A stretch of DNA of 64,000 nt, from the NCBI GenBank assembly GCA_002786065.1, contig NHNY01000031.1:413100-477099 (forward strand), given 5' to 3'. Source of the DNA: Microcyclospora pomicola. Taxonomy: Eukaryota; Ascomycota; Dothideomycetes; Capnodiales. Below, piece by piece: positions 45,790 to 58,391 of this stretch. Each line of letters opens with the position of its first letter. Position 1 is the first letter of the stretch. The position numbers and the translations under genes were made by a program. The notes under the pieces are model-generated. The model searched no databases and had not been told where the DNA came from. It worked only from the letters and a program-made list of their open reading frames with translations.

Positions 45790-45952
45790 ATGTCTTCTAG
45801 ATCTCGCTCCGACGCCCTAAAGCGCTCTGCTAAAATATTCAAGTTCGGCTGTCTCTAAGAACATCGCTGTAACTACTGTTATAAACACGATCTCGCTTGT
45901 TTAGTTATGCTAGGAGAACTTAAATGCGCCGAATGCACTCGTCGTGCGCGAC
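45790..45952 (+). pseudogene. Antisense Cys-rich/coiled-coil ORF of element B, 5' part
   Basis: ATG 45790 opens a frame MSSRSRSDALKRSAKIFKFG followed by cysteine pairs (EHRCNYCYKH, then LKCAECTRRAR). One TAA interrupts it where Gln is plausible. It stops at the 5' target duplication of element A (45952). The frame and the cysteine motif continue exactly after the 3' duplication at 58674, giving CAECTRRARPC. It resembles small Cys-rich plus coiled-coil proteins seen near fungal Gypsy elements (C-x2-C with a following coil). It is on the strand opposite to pol of element B. Function unknown. Confidence 0.6.
45948..45952. repeat. Target-site duplication of element A, left copy (GCGAC)
   Basis: GCGAC directly before the 5' LTR matches GCGAC directly after the 3' LTR (58669-58673). 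A 5-bp duplication is standard for Ty3/Gypsy integrase and proves element A is a complete single insertion. Confidence 0.92.
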
Positions 45953-46229
45953 TGTTACGACTCGCGACTCCCGCACTAGGGAGCGCGACTCCCTCACTGT
46001 CATTAGCGTCCTTTACATAGAGTTTCCTTTATAGTTTACAGTATAAGACACACATTCGTCTGCTAAGATCATTTTCCACTAGTAGATTAGTGTGTTTTTA
46101 CCTGTCCGACGCCTCTAAGGACTCCTAATTGTCACCTCCGCTCCTTACAGGACTCCTCCGCCTACTACCGCGCATAGGAGGAGTCCTCTCCACTCGCGGC
46201 GTGACTATAGGACTCCCTAGCCCGCGACA
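45953..46229 (+). repeat. 5' LTR of element A (277 bp)
   Basis: Starts TGTTACGA and ends CGCGACA (TG...CA). Aligned without gaps to the 3' LTR it shows nine differences, all CpA/TpA or TpG/TpA. Three of the changed states are in this copy and six in the other. Confidence 0.95.
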
Positions 46230-46560
46230 ACATAGTAGCTAGGTTCTATCGAACCAAATCTTACTAATTACTAGCTGTCTTCATACAGCGCTACTACAGT
46301 CCGATTCTGCGGCGACTAAACGCATTACGGAACTAGCGATTCGTCGCGTACACTTAGTTATTCACTTCGACAACCGTAGTTCGAGGACCGTAAGGACTAG
46401 TCCTTCCTAAAGCGACACTCGGCAACATACCTCGTTAACATTCTGTCGTTAACTGAACCGACTTCACACGAGTCCTCTACTATCTCCTAAAAGACCTCCG
46501 GGCAACCCTAATACTCCTTTCCTTGTCCTCCTTTTAGGCGGACTCGTGCTGCTAACTGTT

Positions 46561-49500
46561 AAACTGGCTTTAGTGTCTCCGCTTCCTAGTTATTAAAACC
46601 GACACCTCCCTAACGTTTCCGACTCGGTAATCATCCTCGCACAAGAGATTATAAACTTCGCCGACGACCTAGGGCAGGAACGAATCCTAAAGAAGAAAGA
46701 TAAGACCGTCGACTTCCTTGCTTCTTTCGTAATCTACTACTACCCTAAAGTAGTCGGTTAACGATCTAGGAATTTTCTCGTAAGCCAACAAGGGAACGAT
46801 TACGGGTTCCCTAGGGGCTAGTTGATTGATAAGTCACAGATTACAAGAGCTACGAAGAGGCTTAGACTCTAGTTTGCGACGGTAACTACCTCTTTATACT
46901 ACTAGGAGGAGTTCCTAAGAATCCTCCTCGCAGAGTCTACCTCCGCATTGAATCTATCGACGTCGCCGCCTCCTCTAACGATCGAAGCTCCTACTCCGAG
47001 TCCTGAAACATTTCCGGTCGAGGGTCGTGAGACAGAGTCGTGTGAACGGCCTCTAGAGACACCCCGGAGTCCTCGGGCGCGAGAGTCGACTCCCTAACCT
47101 CCCTCCTACTTACCTATTACTAGACACACTGTCAACAGTTCCCTAATAGCAGACGTCCCTAGCGCGTACATATCTAGAGGACAACCTAGGGACACCTGCG
47201 AAGTCGAAGACGAGCTGTCCCCTCGCTTCGAGGACACCGATAGGGTGTTCGCTAAGAATCTTGCCCTCTAGTCAGAACTCGAACAGGTGCGTCGTAAGTT
47301 ATAGCGAGCTGTGAACTAAGACATCTAGGATTTTGTTAGGAGCTGTAAGAACACCCCTCCCCCTAAGCAATACCTGCAGCAACAGCAGTACGAGCGTGAA
47401 ACGGAGTCCTACAGGGATCCGCGTCCGCTAGCTAAAGAGTATGTCACGATAAGCGACCTGCAGAGGATCCTTGCCGAACACACGCAATCTATTGTTAGGG
47501 AGATAGCTAAAGTCCTACAGCGTGAAGCACAGCCTTACGGTCCCTCTCTAGGCGACTAGGCACCTCGCGGTAAAAGACCTCTAAGTCATTACGAGGAGCT
47601 TCCTTATTTTGCCCACTATAGTACAGGACGAGATGGCGCAGCGGCGGGACACCCGCTAGGTTCGCGTGATGGTTTCCGTCCGATAGGAGGAGTCCCTTAG
47701 TTGCGAGACGAGGCGTACTCCCGATCTGATCCTCGCTTAGACATTCCTCCTCGGTACGAAACCCGGAAGGAACCGGAGTTCAAACTAGAGCGCGTAGGTT
47801 TTTTCAATCCGAACCTCGGGCCTAACTACGGTGAAGGAGACGTCGTGCAATACAGCGGAAAGATCTATTACCGTTCGGTCTATATGTTTATCTAAGCGGC
47901 GTTAGATTATGCGATAACTATGCCGGATTATGTAGTCCGTATGAACCTCAACTATTGTTTTCAAGGCACCGCGGCAACCTAGTTCATTCACAGTCTTCCG
48001 CTAGAGGTCCGCACGTGGATCCGAGGTGGTGAAGGAATCGAACGTTAGGAACAAGAGCTTTTTAAAAGGTTCAAGATGTCCACAACTAGAGCTATAGAAA
48101 AGATGCTAGCTTAAAAGTACGACTAGACGTCCGTTAAGAATGGCGAGACCGTGGCCTAGTATATTATAGCGACTATTAGGTACGCGAAGGAGGCAAACTT
48201 CGTTGCACTAGAGCAACAGTTGCTAGTAGCCTTCAAAGGTATCGACCCAGATTTGCGCATCAACATCTATCGCCCGAACGTATACACCACACTAGACTCC
48301 TTTACTAGTGAGTGCGAAGCCCACGCAGAGACCTAGGAAGACTAGGCACGCAAGCGAGCTAATTATTATTCTTATCGTAAGTACGACAGAGACAACGGTG
48401 ATAAAGGGCGATTCGACAGATACGGCCGTAAAGGTCGTGCTGCCGAAGGACCCGCCGAAACAGGAAGATTCTTGTCTAATCTCCGTTAGGACGGCTCTCT
48501 CTAAGACACGCGTCGCTAGCGCAACTAGGACGACTAAGCGCGATACTAGGACGAGGGACGAGACCGTTTCAAACCTCGCTACTTAAGAGACGACGACAAG
48601 AAGGAGGTAACGACTATTAAGACGACCGGCCCTAAGCCAAACGAAGGCAAGTCCTAGAACTAACGCGACGATCGAAACCGCGAGTCTACTAGGACGAGGG
48701 AGTCGGCAGGCCGCTCTTAGGGCCGGCGAGACAAAAACAACAAGGACTCGTCCTAGCGATAGAACGATCGCAAGTCTAATAATAAACGTGAAGGCTAGCG
48801 CGACTCCGAACGGCGACAAAATTATTACGTTGATAATGATAATGATAATGACGGAAGTTATAAGGAGACCGCGCCGGATGACGCTCTAGACTCGGACTCT
48901 GCTTCGTCGGCGTCGTTTAAAGACACTAATTTCGTCTCTGCAGGAGGACGGTCGCCGACCTCGCTACAGGCATTAGTGCAGCCGACGAAGTCCTCGCTAC
49001 TCGCAGCGACCTTGCAGCCATACTCCGGTTCACTTAAGCCGGACCTTATCTGTAAGACGTGCAGCAACTGTTTCTAGTCGAACAATACCTTATATAAACA
49101 CATCTACATTAGCTACCTAAAAGGCTTGCCGACGGTTTCGAAAAACACGGCCGTGACTAAGGTCCTCCCGAAGGCGTTAGGCAGCTACGCGTTGAAATCG
49201 TCGAAGAAAAACCGCAAGAAGGACCGTTAAGCTAGCGCGTCGCTAAAGGTCTCTAACCTTAAAGAAAGCAAAACACTGTAGCCGGAGATTATCTAGTCCG
49301 CGAATGTCAAACCCGCGAACATAAGAGGTCTCGCGTACCGCACTTAGTTCTATACCCGATACAAGATTCGAGTCCGCTTAGTAAATAGGAACGAGACCGA
49401 CGTCGCGGTGTGCCTTAACACGGGAACAGCTATTACACTAGCGGATAAGAAGTGGTTAGTCGGAGCCTACCTAGGCCTGCCTATACTGGAGATAGAGGAT

Positions 49501-52500
49501 TCGATCCTATTAGGCGGCGTTACTAGCAAGACCAAGTCGATACAATATGCGAATGTCCCCCTAGCGTTTCCCAGGACTTATGAAGGTAGACCAGCAATCT
49601 TCTAGACTACACGTAAGGTTCACCTTGTAGACAACCTTAAGGCAAAGATGTTGATCGGGATGGATGTTATTAGGCCGGAAGACATCTTAATAAACACGCG
49701 GCTAAGGCTGGCTACGATAGCCGGCAAGGTCGACATTCCGATTGAAGTTAAACGCAAGGGCGGCCCGATCGTGTAAAAGGTCGTCACAACTACCGAGAGG
49801 ACGGTAGTCCCGCCCAAATCGGTAGTTAGAGTACCTATACATTTTATCGGAGACCTTCCTAACGACAGGGACTACGCTTTCGAGTCCGATAGACAGACCG
49901 CGGGCGTTGCTGTCTACAACCACCTTGTAGACAGTCAATTTACTCGCACTATGGTCCGGAACGATACCGACTCGCTAGTGATCCTTCCCTAGAACAATCG
50001 ATTGGGAATAATTATAGAGTGCGAATATAAAGGGGCATACGTAGTCTATAATAACGAACACGGCATCGCCGCTCTCCGCCCTTCACAGACAGTCGTGGAC
50101 AAAGATTAGGAATGGCTTTACTAGAGTGGGGTGACCATTTATGGATCTGAAGACGATCGGAATGTCCTCGCAGAAGTCGTCGAGAGATATCCGGACTTGT
50201 GGAGAGACCGCGGTACCGTGGTCGACATGCTAAAGGAACAATAGATGAAGATACCCTTTAAGCATAACTACCTCGACTATATTCTAAAACCTAAGATGTA
50301 TAATCTCGGGAAAAGAGACTAGAAAGTCGTGGATAATACCCTTGATCCGATGTAACGACAAGGGAAGGTCGTCTATACTACACAACCTACACCTTTCGGG
50401 TTCCTAGTATTTGTCGTCTAGAAGAAGGTTCCTAACAGGAAAGGAGGAGTCGTCGACAAAGGTCGCGCAGTAGTAGACATCCGTAGCGCGAACAAGATTT
50501 CGATCCCGGACTCCTACTAAGTCCCGTTACAAGCCGATATGTTTGCGCTGTTAGCTAGTTGCACATACATCTCCACTATAGACATAATCTCTTTCTTCTA
50601 CTAGTTTCCGATTGCGCCGGAAGACCAGCACAAGATAACCATTAACACTTACCGAGGTTAGGAGTCTTTTCGTGTAGCAATTATAGGCTACTGCAATTCG
50701 GTACAGCATGTCTAGCGGTCGATAGACAATTTCCTACGGCTATGCCGAGCTTTCGCGCGAGCATACATCGACGACTTAGTAATTTTCTTAAAGACCTTAG
50801 ATGACTACTAGCGCCATCTCGATAAGGTTTTTAAAATCCTGAATAAGAGACGCTTAAGCGTGTCCCTTAAGAAGTCCTTCCTAGGATATCCGTCTACCAC
50901 TTTGTTAGGCTAGCATGTCAGCGGTATAGGCATAGCTACGCACGAAGAGAAACTTAAGGCGTTGACCTCACTCGAGTTCCTACACACCTTGCAGAAGCTG
51001 GAATACTATATTGGTTTGACCAATTGGCTCCGCACTTCTATACCTTATTACGCTTAGGTTTCTGAACCCTTGCAGCGTGAGAAGACCCGCCTGTTAAGGG
51101 CTAGACCCGTCGAAGGTAGTGCTAGAAAGAAATATGCGGCTCGGACTTTGCTCGGTAGCGGAGATAATCCTCCGGATATAGACGAACTTAAGAACTCGTT
51201 CGCACTCTTGCAACAACAGTTCGCGGACTCTGCGGACTCCCTCCTGTTCCATCCGGATCCGGACCGTCGTCTATACATAGACGTGGACTCCTCTTTCGAG
51301 TGGGGTACAGGCGCAATGATGTATATGGTCAAGGGAGATCCAGATCCTGCTATAGAGAACGGTCGGGCGCTGTTGTTTCCACGCAAGGACATTTAGGTAG
51401 TTACCTTCCTTAGCAAAGCGCTAACGCCCGCCGAGTCAAGGTACTAGCCGACAGAACTCGAGGTCGGTGGAGTCACCTAGGTAGTGAAGAAGCTATACTA
51501 CTACCTACAGGCTAGCCGACATCTAGTGACGGTGTTCACTGACCATTACGCTGCAGTTGGATTAACTAAGCACCACTTATTAACGACTACAACCTCTACT
51601 AATCGATTAAACCTTAAACTCGTCAGAGCGGCCACGTACCTGTCGGCTTTCCGTCTTAACGTGGTGTATAGACCGGGACGAATCTATCTCGTGCCGGACG
51701 CTCTTAGCCGTCTGATGACGAAGAAACTAGGCGAAGACCCCGACACGGAAATGCTGGACGTCGACGCCGATAATTGGCATTGTGGAGACGCGCTAACTTT
51801 CTATATTATGCTCGTAGAGATGGACGCCGAATTCTGGGAGAGACTGGCTCTACAGTACGAACATGACCCCTACTAGGCGCGTGTGTTACAAATAGTCCTC
51901 TAAGCGCAGGCGAGGAATACGGCTGACTCTACTAACGACGCCTTAGTGCTTCGCCCCAACGCGCGAAGTAGTCTCCGCGGAGACGAGTTCAACAGCCCTT
52001 TAGGACTCCTGTTCTTTAAAAGGAACAGACTGCTATACGCGAGGGACACCGAGAACAGCAGAGATCGTTTGTGTATTCCGCGTTCTATAGTGCCGGACAT
52101 CTTCCGACAGGCTTACGACGAGAGACACTATTAAGGGTTCTAGCGAGTATACGACAGAGTCCGGGAGTCCTTCTTTATACACTATCTCTCGCGTAAGCTC
52201 AAGAAGTATATTCGTTACTGCCTAGAGTGCCGCAGGAACGAGACGCTCAGACATGCGCCCTATAGAGAATTGAATCTAATACAGCCTAGGTTAGAGGTCT
52301 TCTGCGAAATGACAATGGACTTCGTAATGCCCTTACCGACGACAAAGAAGGGCAAGAATGCCTTACTTACCGCTACTAATAAGATGTCTAAGAAGGTCGC
52401 GCTCATCACGGGTAGAGACGACTAGAGCGCTAAACAATGGGCTAAACGTTAGCTCGTCAAACTTCAGAAGATGGATTGGCCTATACCTGCAGTCCTTATC

Positions 52501-53457
52501 TGCGACCGAGACCCGCGCTTCCTCTCCGGATTCTGGGCGAAGGTCCTAAAGCTCCTTAATGTCCGTATACTTGCCGCTACCGCATACCATCCACAGACGG
52601 ACGGTCAGTCGGAACGAACGAATCAGACGGTGGAAATAGCTATGCGATACTTCGTGACGGGCTCGCCGGACCGCGACTGGAGTAAATGTCTGCCTGCGCT
52701 GCAGTCTATTCTAAACAACTCTCGTAGCGCGACCACCGGCTATGCCCCTAACAAGGCCATCATGGGATTTAAGACCAACCTTGACTCATTGAATGTCCTA
52801 GACTCACTTCCGGAGCAAGACCACGCCGCGGTACGAGCTACGATCAGACGCGAGATCTAGGATGCTATCGCTATAGCTAACGTGTTTATAAAAGAAAGGT
52901 ACGACAGCAAGCATAAGCTACTGTCCCTCCGCCTAGGAGATATAGTGTTCCTCCGCCTGCACCACAGGTACAAGTTAGTCGGAGATATGCTAGCTAAGCT
53001 CAGCCATTAGCGAGAAGGCCCTTTTAAGGTGCTCGCCAAGGTCGGTAGCCTCGCCTACCGATTGGAGCTCCTAGCCGCGTACAAGATCTACCTAGTAGTG
53101 TCTATCGCCCAGATCGAACTGGCGCCGAAGGGAGATGATCCTTTTAGAAGGACAGCCGGCCACAAGCCAGGTCCGATCGCCGTTGCAAACGATGATCCTA
53201 CAGACCAGTACGAAATCGAACGACTGGTCGCGAAAAGAATCACTACTAGGAAAGGAGCGACGGTCACCTAATATCGTGTGAAGTGGAAGGGTTAGAACAA
53301 CCTCTACAACGCCTAGTATAACGAGGATGATCTTAGCAACGCTAGGGACCTGATCGACGACTATGAACGCCAACACCCTAATAATAGAGGATTCCGTCGC
53401 CTAAAGACGCGCCGTCCTGGCGCGAAGGCGGGCGCCTTACACCCTTAGGGGTTGTGA
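46561..53457 (+). pseudogene. gag-pol of element A (RIP-degraded, single frame)
   Basis: One frame is open except for TAG/TAA stops from at least 46561 to a TGA at 53455-53457. Order seen: gag-like region with a capsid-type stretch (QGTAAT, SLPLEVRTWIRGG) near 47960-48030, a basic Arg/Asp-rich segment (48350-48800), a C2H2-like finger (CKTCSNCF, KHIYISYL) at about 49051-49110, and an aspartic protease site now LNTGTAI (Asp to Asn) at about 49411. Reverse transcriptase has AYIDDLVIFLKTLDDY at about 50761, RNase H has FTDHYAAVGLT and YRPGRIYLVPDALSRL (51530-51710), and integrase has CLECRRNETLRHAPYRE and YHPQTDGQSERTNQTVE (52220-52635). A chromodomain (YRVKWKG, then YNEDDLSNARDLIDDYE) spans about 53270-53370. 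Stops replace expected Trp or Gln, for example both chromodomain tryptophans. The true start is uncertain because an ATG could have been mutated. Confidence 0.85.
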
Positions 53458-53849
53458 ATCTTCCTCTAGGACGCGGATCATTTTTCGGAAGCATGTTTTT
53501 TAGCAGGACAGGACTAAGTTGGCATCGGTATTCTTCAAAGCATGCCCGTAACCTTTCGTGTAGCCGTTTGATCTTAAGGAGTCGTGTTGCTTTCTAGCAT
53601 ATAACAAGCCGTTATTTGTTTACGATTGTCGCGACACCTCTGCGGCGGTAGCGACACCATTTGTTTTTTCGTGTCCGCACTACATAACACATCTACTAAA
53701 CTTCACAAACCTTTATATCTACACAATCACACCCTACTACAAGCATACTAACCTAGTTCGTCCTCTAAGCATATTCCCTCCTTAGTTAAACACGTCCTTG
53801 TCACGTTAACCGCGGTGCACGACACCCTAGGAGCACATAAATAAGAGCT

Positions 53850-56800
53850 TCGAGCTTAGATTCGTCTCCCTACAGCAGCGTCTTCTCCTCAAGCACTAAG
53901 AACTGCTTTTTCCCTAATTTAAAAACCTTCCTGCGGACCTCTAGTAGGTCTCTAACTGCCCTCTAGCGCAACTTACACTAGCTAACCTACGGAAGGGGTG
54001 GTACCGTGACGAGTTTCACCAACTCCTTAACGCATTTGTTACCGGCACGCACGTAGGTAACATCGCGAGCTACATCTTTTTCCGCTAACCCTACCTCCGC
54101 GGTAGGGACATTGTCGAAAGACTCCGTCAGAGCGGCTACACCTCCCTTTTCTATCTACTAGGCATAAGGCAGATCCGCGGCATTCGTTATTGCTTACAGG
54201 TCGACGAAGAAGCTTTCCGATCGTCAGTCGGCGACCGAACACGTTCCCCCAATTACGCACTATCACACTTTACTCCTGATTTAGAAGTCCCTCCTCCGCT
54301 AGCCACTTCTCTTAGAACAGCGACACTAGCGGCTCGTAAGGCGAATCACCAGGTTGTAGGCACCGTCCTCTTATAAGAGCCTGCCCCTGTTAAGGACACC
54401 CATCCGCTATTACCTACAACGGCGCAACTCCCCTCCTCTACCCTACTACCTATCTCCGAACAAAATCTTGCGGCACATAACGCCGCTTCGCGACTCCGAT
54501 ACAGCCCCGGTTACAAGAAGATCGTTCGTAAGCTGGCCGAGGAGTCCGATACTTTATACTCCGACCTAGGTCAACTATTTGTCCCTCTAGCGTTAAAGCG
54601 GGAAACCCTAGCGCTCGAGCGGACAGCCTTCCGGAAGGGAACGAGGTTCCTTATCGAAGGTCAAGCTAAGGTCCTTCGAGAACAAGACGTCACCTTCCTA
54701 GCCTGCGAACTACCCTACGAGATCGCGTAGACTTCCAAGTAGCTAGTAGCTCTCCTGCTTGCTGTCAACTTAGACAAAGAGTGGGCCTTCAACGACTTCC
54801 GACTCCTGCTTACAGCACTTACGTACCGTGACAAAGAGTCCTAGGCTTTGACTGTCCAGTTGTTCTCCGTCGACGCGCCTGTACGTTTAGGACATAATCT
54901 TTTCACTGACCTTTAGATTGCAAACTACAACCAGTCCTACGACATTCCTGAAAAGCTCTAGTTCTGCTACGAAGCTACTAAGCCTCCGGAAGGAGTCTAA
55001 TACGCCACGAAGTGCGACCCGCGCGCTTAGATGGACTTCGCGCCTACTAACGCCGACCTAAACATACAAGACTCGCCCGAAAGCTCGCCCTCCGACGACC
55101 ACGTCCTAGCCTATCCAACCGGTTTCTCGAAAAGGCAGGAAAAGTTCTTTAAAAAGCACAGCTGCTTATTCCCTAGACAGTCGCTCTCTAACGACCTTCC
55201 TAGCACTTTGCGTTAGGGGCACGAATCCGCCTTAGTCTTGTTCTTCGCCGCAAACCTCGCACACCATTGGAAACGCCAGGTTTTCGTCAAGGATCTCAAT
55301 CTTTTATTTGGCAACCGTCTCACACGGAGGATCACTTCCTATATCTTCCACGACGACGACACTATTCAAAGCGGCTGCTAAATCTTAAACAGCCTCTTAC
55401 GCGCGTATTGTTTGGCAAACTTCCGTGACCTCAACACCGTGAAATTCGTCAGTCGAGGTTCTATCGCACAGGACAGCCTGAACGTCGAACTCGCTAACGT
55501 ATTTGACCACGACACCTAGAACAAATTCACTACTGAAGTAGAGCTCTTACGCGACACTATTAACGCTTACATACTCAAATTGAACCTCGAGCAGGAGGCG
55601 AAGGAGCGTTCTGCCCCTGTCCAGGATTCCACCACAGGTCAACACGAATCCCGCGCTAGTGTGGACACGGAGCCTGACCTCCCTACCGTATAGAACGACG
55701 CCCCGAAAGAGAACGAGTCCGACTCGAGAAGTGAGACTGCTGACACTCTAGAACCCGCCCCGACTGCGCACTTCGACTCTACCCTCCGCACACTCAGCCA
55801 ACTAGTGCGAGCAGGAGTCGCCCTTCTAAAAGAGACCCTCGAAGAGGTAGCGATCCGCGCTAGAGAGCAAGGTCTCTACATTCCTAAGTTCAAGCACCTA
55901 GTATGTTAGAAGGAGTCCGATCAAGTCCTTTCTATTTACGAGGACGTAGTTTGCGACCTCTCGCTTTTCCGCTCGACTTCTAACTTCGCGATCGAGTCCG
56001 CCGATCTTCGCTCTATTAAGCGTTGCGAAGAAAAGTACACCGACTTGCGTACTAGTTACCTGATTATCACTACTCTCGTTTAATTACTCGCAGAAATCAT
56101 TTACCCGATTCTCCTACAAACCTACGGCTTCACCTTACGCGAACCAGTCCTACAAGCTCGTTCTTACGGTCTCGCTGTACGAAACCTCGTTAACGGACTT
56201 GTCGACTTCCGCAACCTCTAGCCCTAACACTTAGAGGCCGCCCTTAACGTTACTACAAACCTGCACAACAACCCTATTTAAGCACAACCGGTTACTACAA
56301 TAGCTGGCGGCGGAATGGCACACCCCCGTACGTAAGGACACCGCAAGCCCTTCTATAAGCTATAGACACCTGGCGCGAAGACCGCCTCTACAGAGGTTAA
56401 GCTAGCATCGCATTCCGAGATGGACATGAAACGGACCGCGCATCTCCTTATGTACACAACTATTTGCTAGCTACCATCTTTCCTCCTAAATAGAGAACAA
56501 CTCCCGCCTTCCGGAGTCATGCTAATAGATATGCATGTCGGACGACTCGCTAAGCTTTGCTATCGCTTCAATATCATCAGCAAGCAGCACCTTAGTAAGC
56601 ACTAGGGTGGAGATTTCACGAGCTAGGGTTTTCCGCACCCTGCTCGCAGACAATCAGGACTACCGGCGGTCGTGAAAGTTAAAGGAACTTAGTACCTAAT
56701 AAAGATATACTAAGTATACTCCCTTATAGGGGAGGCACAGATCAAACACCTCTTCCGTAATAAGCCTGCCAAGCTAGACCAAACCGAGAAAGACGCTTCA

Positions 56801-58261
56801 GGCTCCTTCCCTTAGACCTCTCCTAACTCGCGGGAGAGGTATACCTATAACAGCTACATGCAGAAAGTCCCTAACGGCGAGATATACGGCGCGGACCTCG
56901 ACAATCCTATCATGTAGAACCTCGTCACTTACCTAGCGACAGTGGATATGGACCGGGTTTCCAACGAGTTTTACGACTTTATGCTCGACACTAATAGATA
57001 GATCCCTAATAACGTCCGACAGGCCATCGTTCAACAGGACGTTATATCTAACCCGCCGTAACCCCTCATCGTTAAGGACATCCACTAGAGTCAGCTTAGC
57101 AGTCGCTACATCAACCTGATTTAGAACCCGCTCGACCCGGATGTCTACCCGACCTTGTGCTACATATACCCTTCTGAAGTCGAGTTCCTATCGCTAAAGC
57201 GACCCTCCGCTAAGCGAACCTTCGCGAGACGAGCCTCTACAGCACTAGACAACTCCGATACAGACATACCGGACGTCAAGAAGATCCTCCTGCCTAAACG
57301 GAGCGCCCGCAGCATTCCTAAGGAGATGTCGGACCGTAGCTAGACGGTGACTAACGTAAGGGACTCTAACGCACTCTAGGCAGTCAACACTACAGCACAG
57401 GTCTTATTCCATGCTCTACTGTCCAGCGTATTATACATGCAACGTACTACCGAGCTCCTCCGCGCGATAGCCGACGGACGCGACAGGGAGTCCTCCGCCC
57501 CTCTCCGCAAGATTGCAGACCGATTGGACGGTTCCGCAGCCGCGAGTCTTAATGCAGCCATAGCAGCACGAGACACCGCCTCCCACTTCACAAGGAACCT
57601 TATTAGGGACTGTACTAAGGAACTCCCTGCACGACCCCTGCCTATCTCCGCGGAAACCTACAGGACCTTAGGCATATAGAATGTAAAGAAGGACCTCTTA
57701 CAGCAAGCACTAGACAACGGCAAGAAGACCAAATCCCTCGTGCCTCTGAATTAGTTCTAGAAGCTCCTGCCGCCTTTGCTGCCGTCGTCTGCCAAGCCCT
57801 CTAACGACGCCGAGGACTCCTACATAGCGGAATTAGACTCTAGCATAACGACACCTACGTCACTAACTATCCAGCTTAGCGAGCCTACGCACTTAGGGAG
57901 CCGATCCAGTGCCCGTAAGCGCCGCTAAGCGCCTAAAGACCTGTTCTCACCTCCGGAATTCTACTCGTCGGACTCTTCACTAGAACCTCTGACTAAAGGC
58001 GTCGCCCGACTGAAGGTCAAGCCTGGCACCACCCCGCGAAAGATTCCCCTACCTATCTTCGGCCCACCGAAGAGGAACGTTTCGTCCCTAACGCTAAGCG
58101 CGACTCTATCCAAGGCACAAACGCGCGCAAACTTCCTTAATCAAGCAAACCCGTTCGCAACGCTAGTTAAAGGGAAGTCCTCTGCTAGACGCCGCGCCAC
58201 AACACCACAAACAGGTAACAAACAGCGCTAACGGACTTCGCCGGCCGGTTAATAGTCCTGA
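53850..58261 (+). pseudogene. Extra long ORF of element A, unknown function (RIP-degraded)
   Basis: A second plus-strand frame, offset by +1 from gag-pol, runs from about 53850 to a TGA at 58259-58261, interrupted only by TAG/TAA. That is roughly 1,450 codons. The longest clean pieces are 55031-55216, 57155-57343 and 57437-57679, all in this one frame, and the sequence between them keeps a protein-like composition. Recognisable texture: LRKGWYRDEFHQLLNAFVTG near 53990; a charged helical stretch (YSPGYKKIVRKLAEESDTLY) near 54503; an acidic Pro/Ser/Thr-rich middle (55600-55790); ERYTYNSYMQKVPNGEIYGA near 56840; and an Arg/Ala-rich helix (LLRAIADGRDRESSAPLRKI) near 57455. No envelope signal peptide, membrane helix, protease, RNase H or known domain was recognised. 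The start is unclear. Function unknown. Confidence 0.65.
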
Positions 58262-58378
58262 TCATTATTAGGACGCCCTTTTCTACAATCCCGATTCCCC
58301 TCTTTCCTAACGATGTCCGACTACACATCCGCTACTCGAAGGTTTTTTCCTCTAGTTACCGGGACGGTAACTGTTATG

Positions 58379-58390
58379 GTGGGGGGGGGG
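58379..58390 (+). other. Polypurine tract of element A
   Basis: A G-run (GT followed by ten G) lies one base before the 3' LTR start TGTTACGA at 58392, the expected plus-strand priming site. Confidence 0.7.
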
Positions 58391-58391
58391 T

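Noticed and set aside
46230-46262. Possible tRNA primer-binding site after the 5' LTR of element A
   Set aside because: A T-arm-like AGGTTCTATCGAACC is present, but the distance to a TGG start does not fit a tRNA 3' end, even after allowing for RIP; kept only as a weak note.
53850-58261. Reading the extra ORF of element A as a retroviral-type envelope gene
   Set aside because: No signal peptide, membrane helix, furin-like site or fusion-type hydrophobic segment is visible, so an envelope call is not supported.
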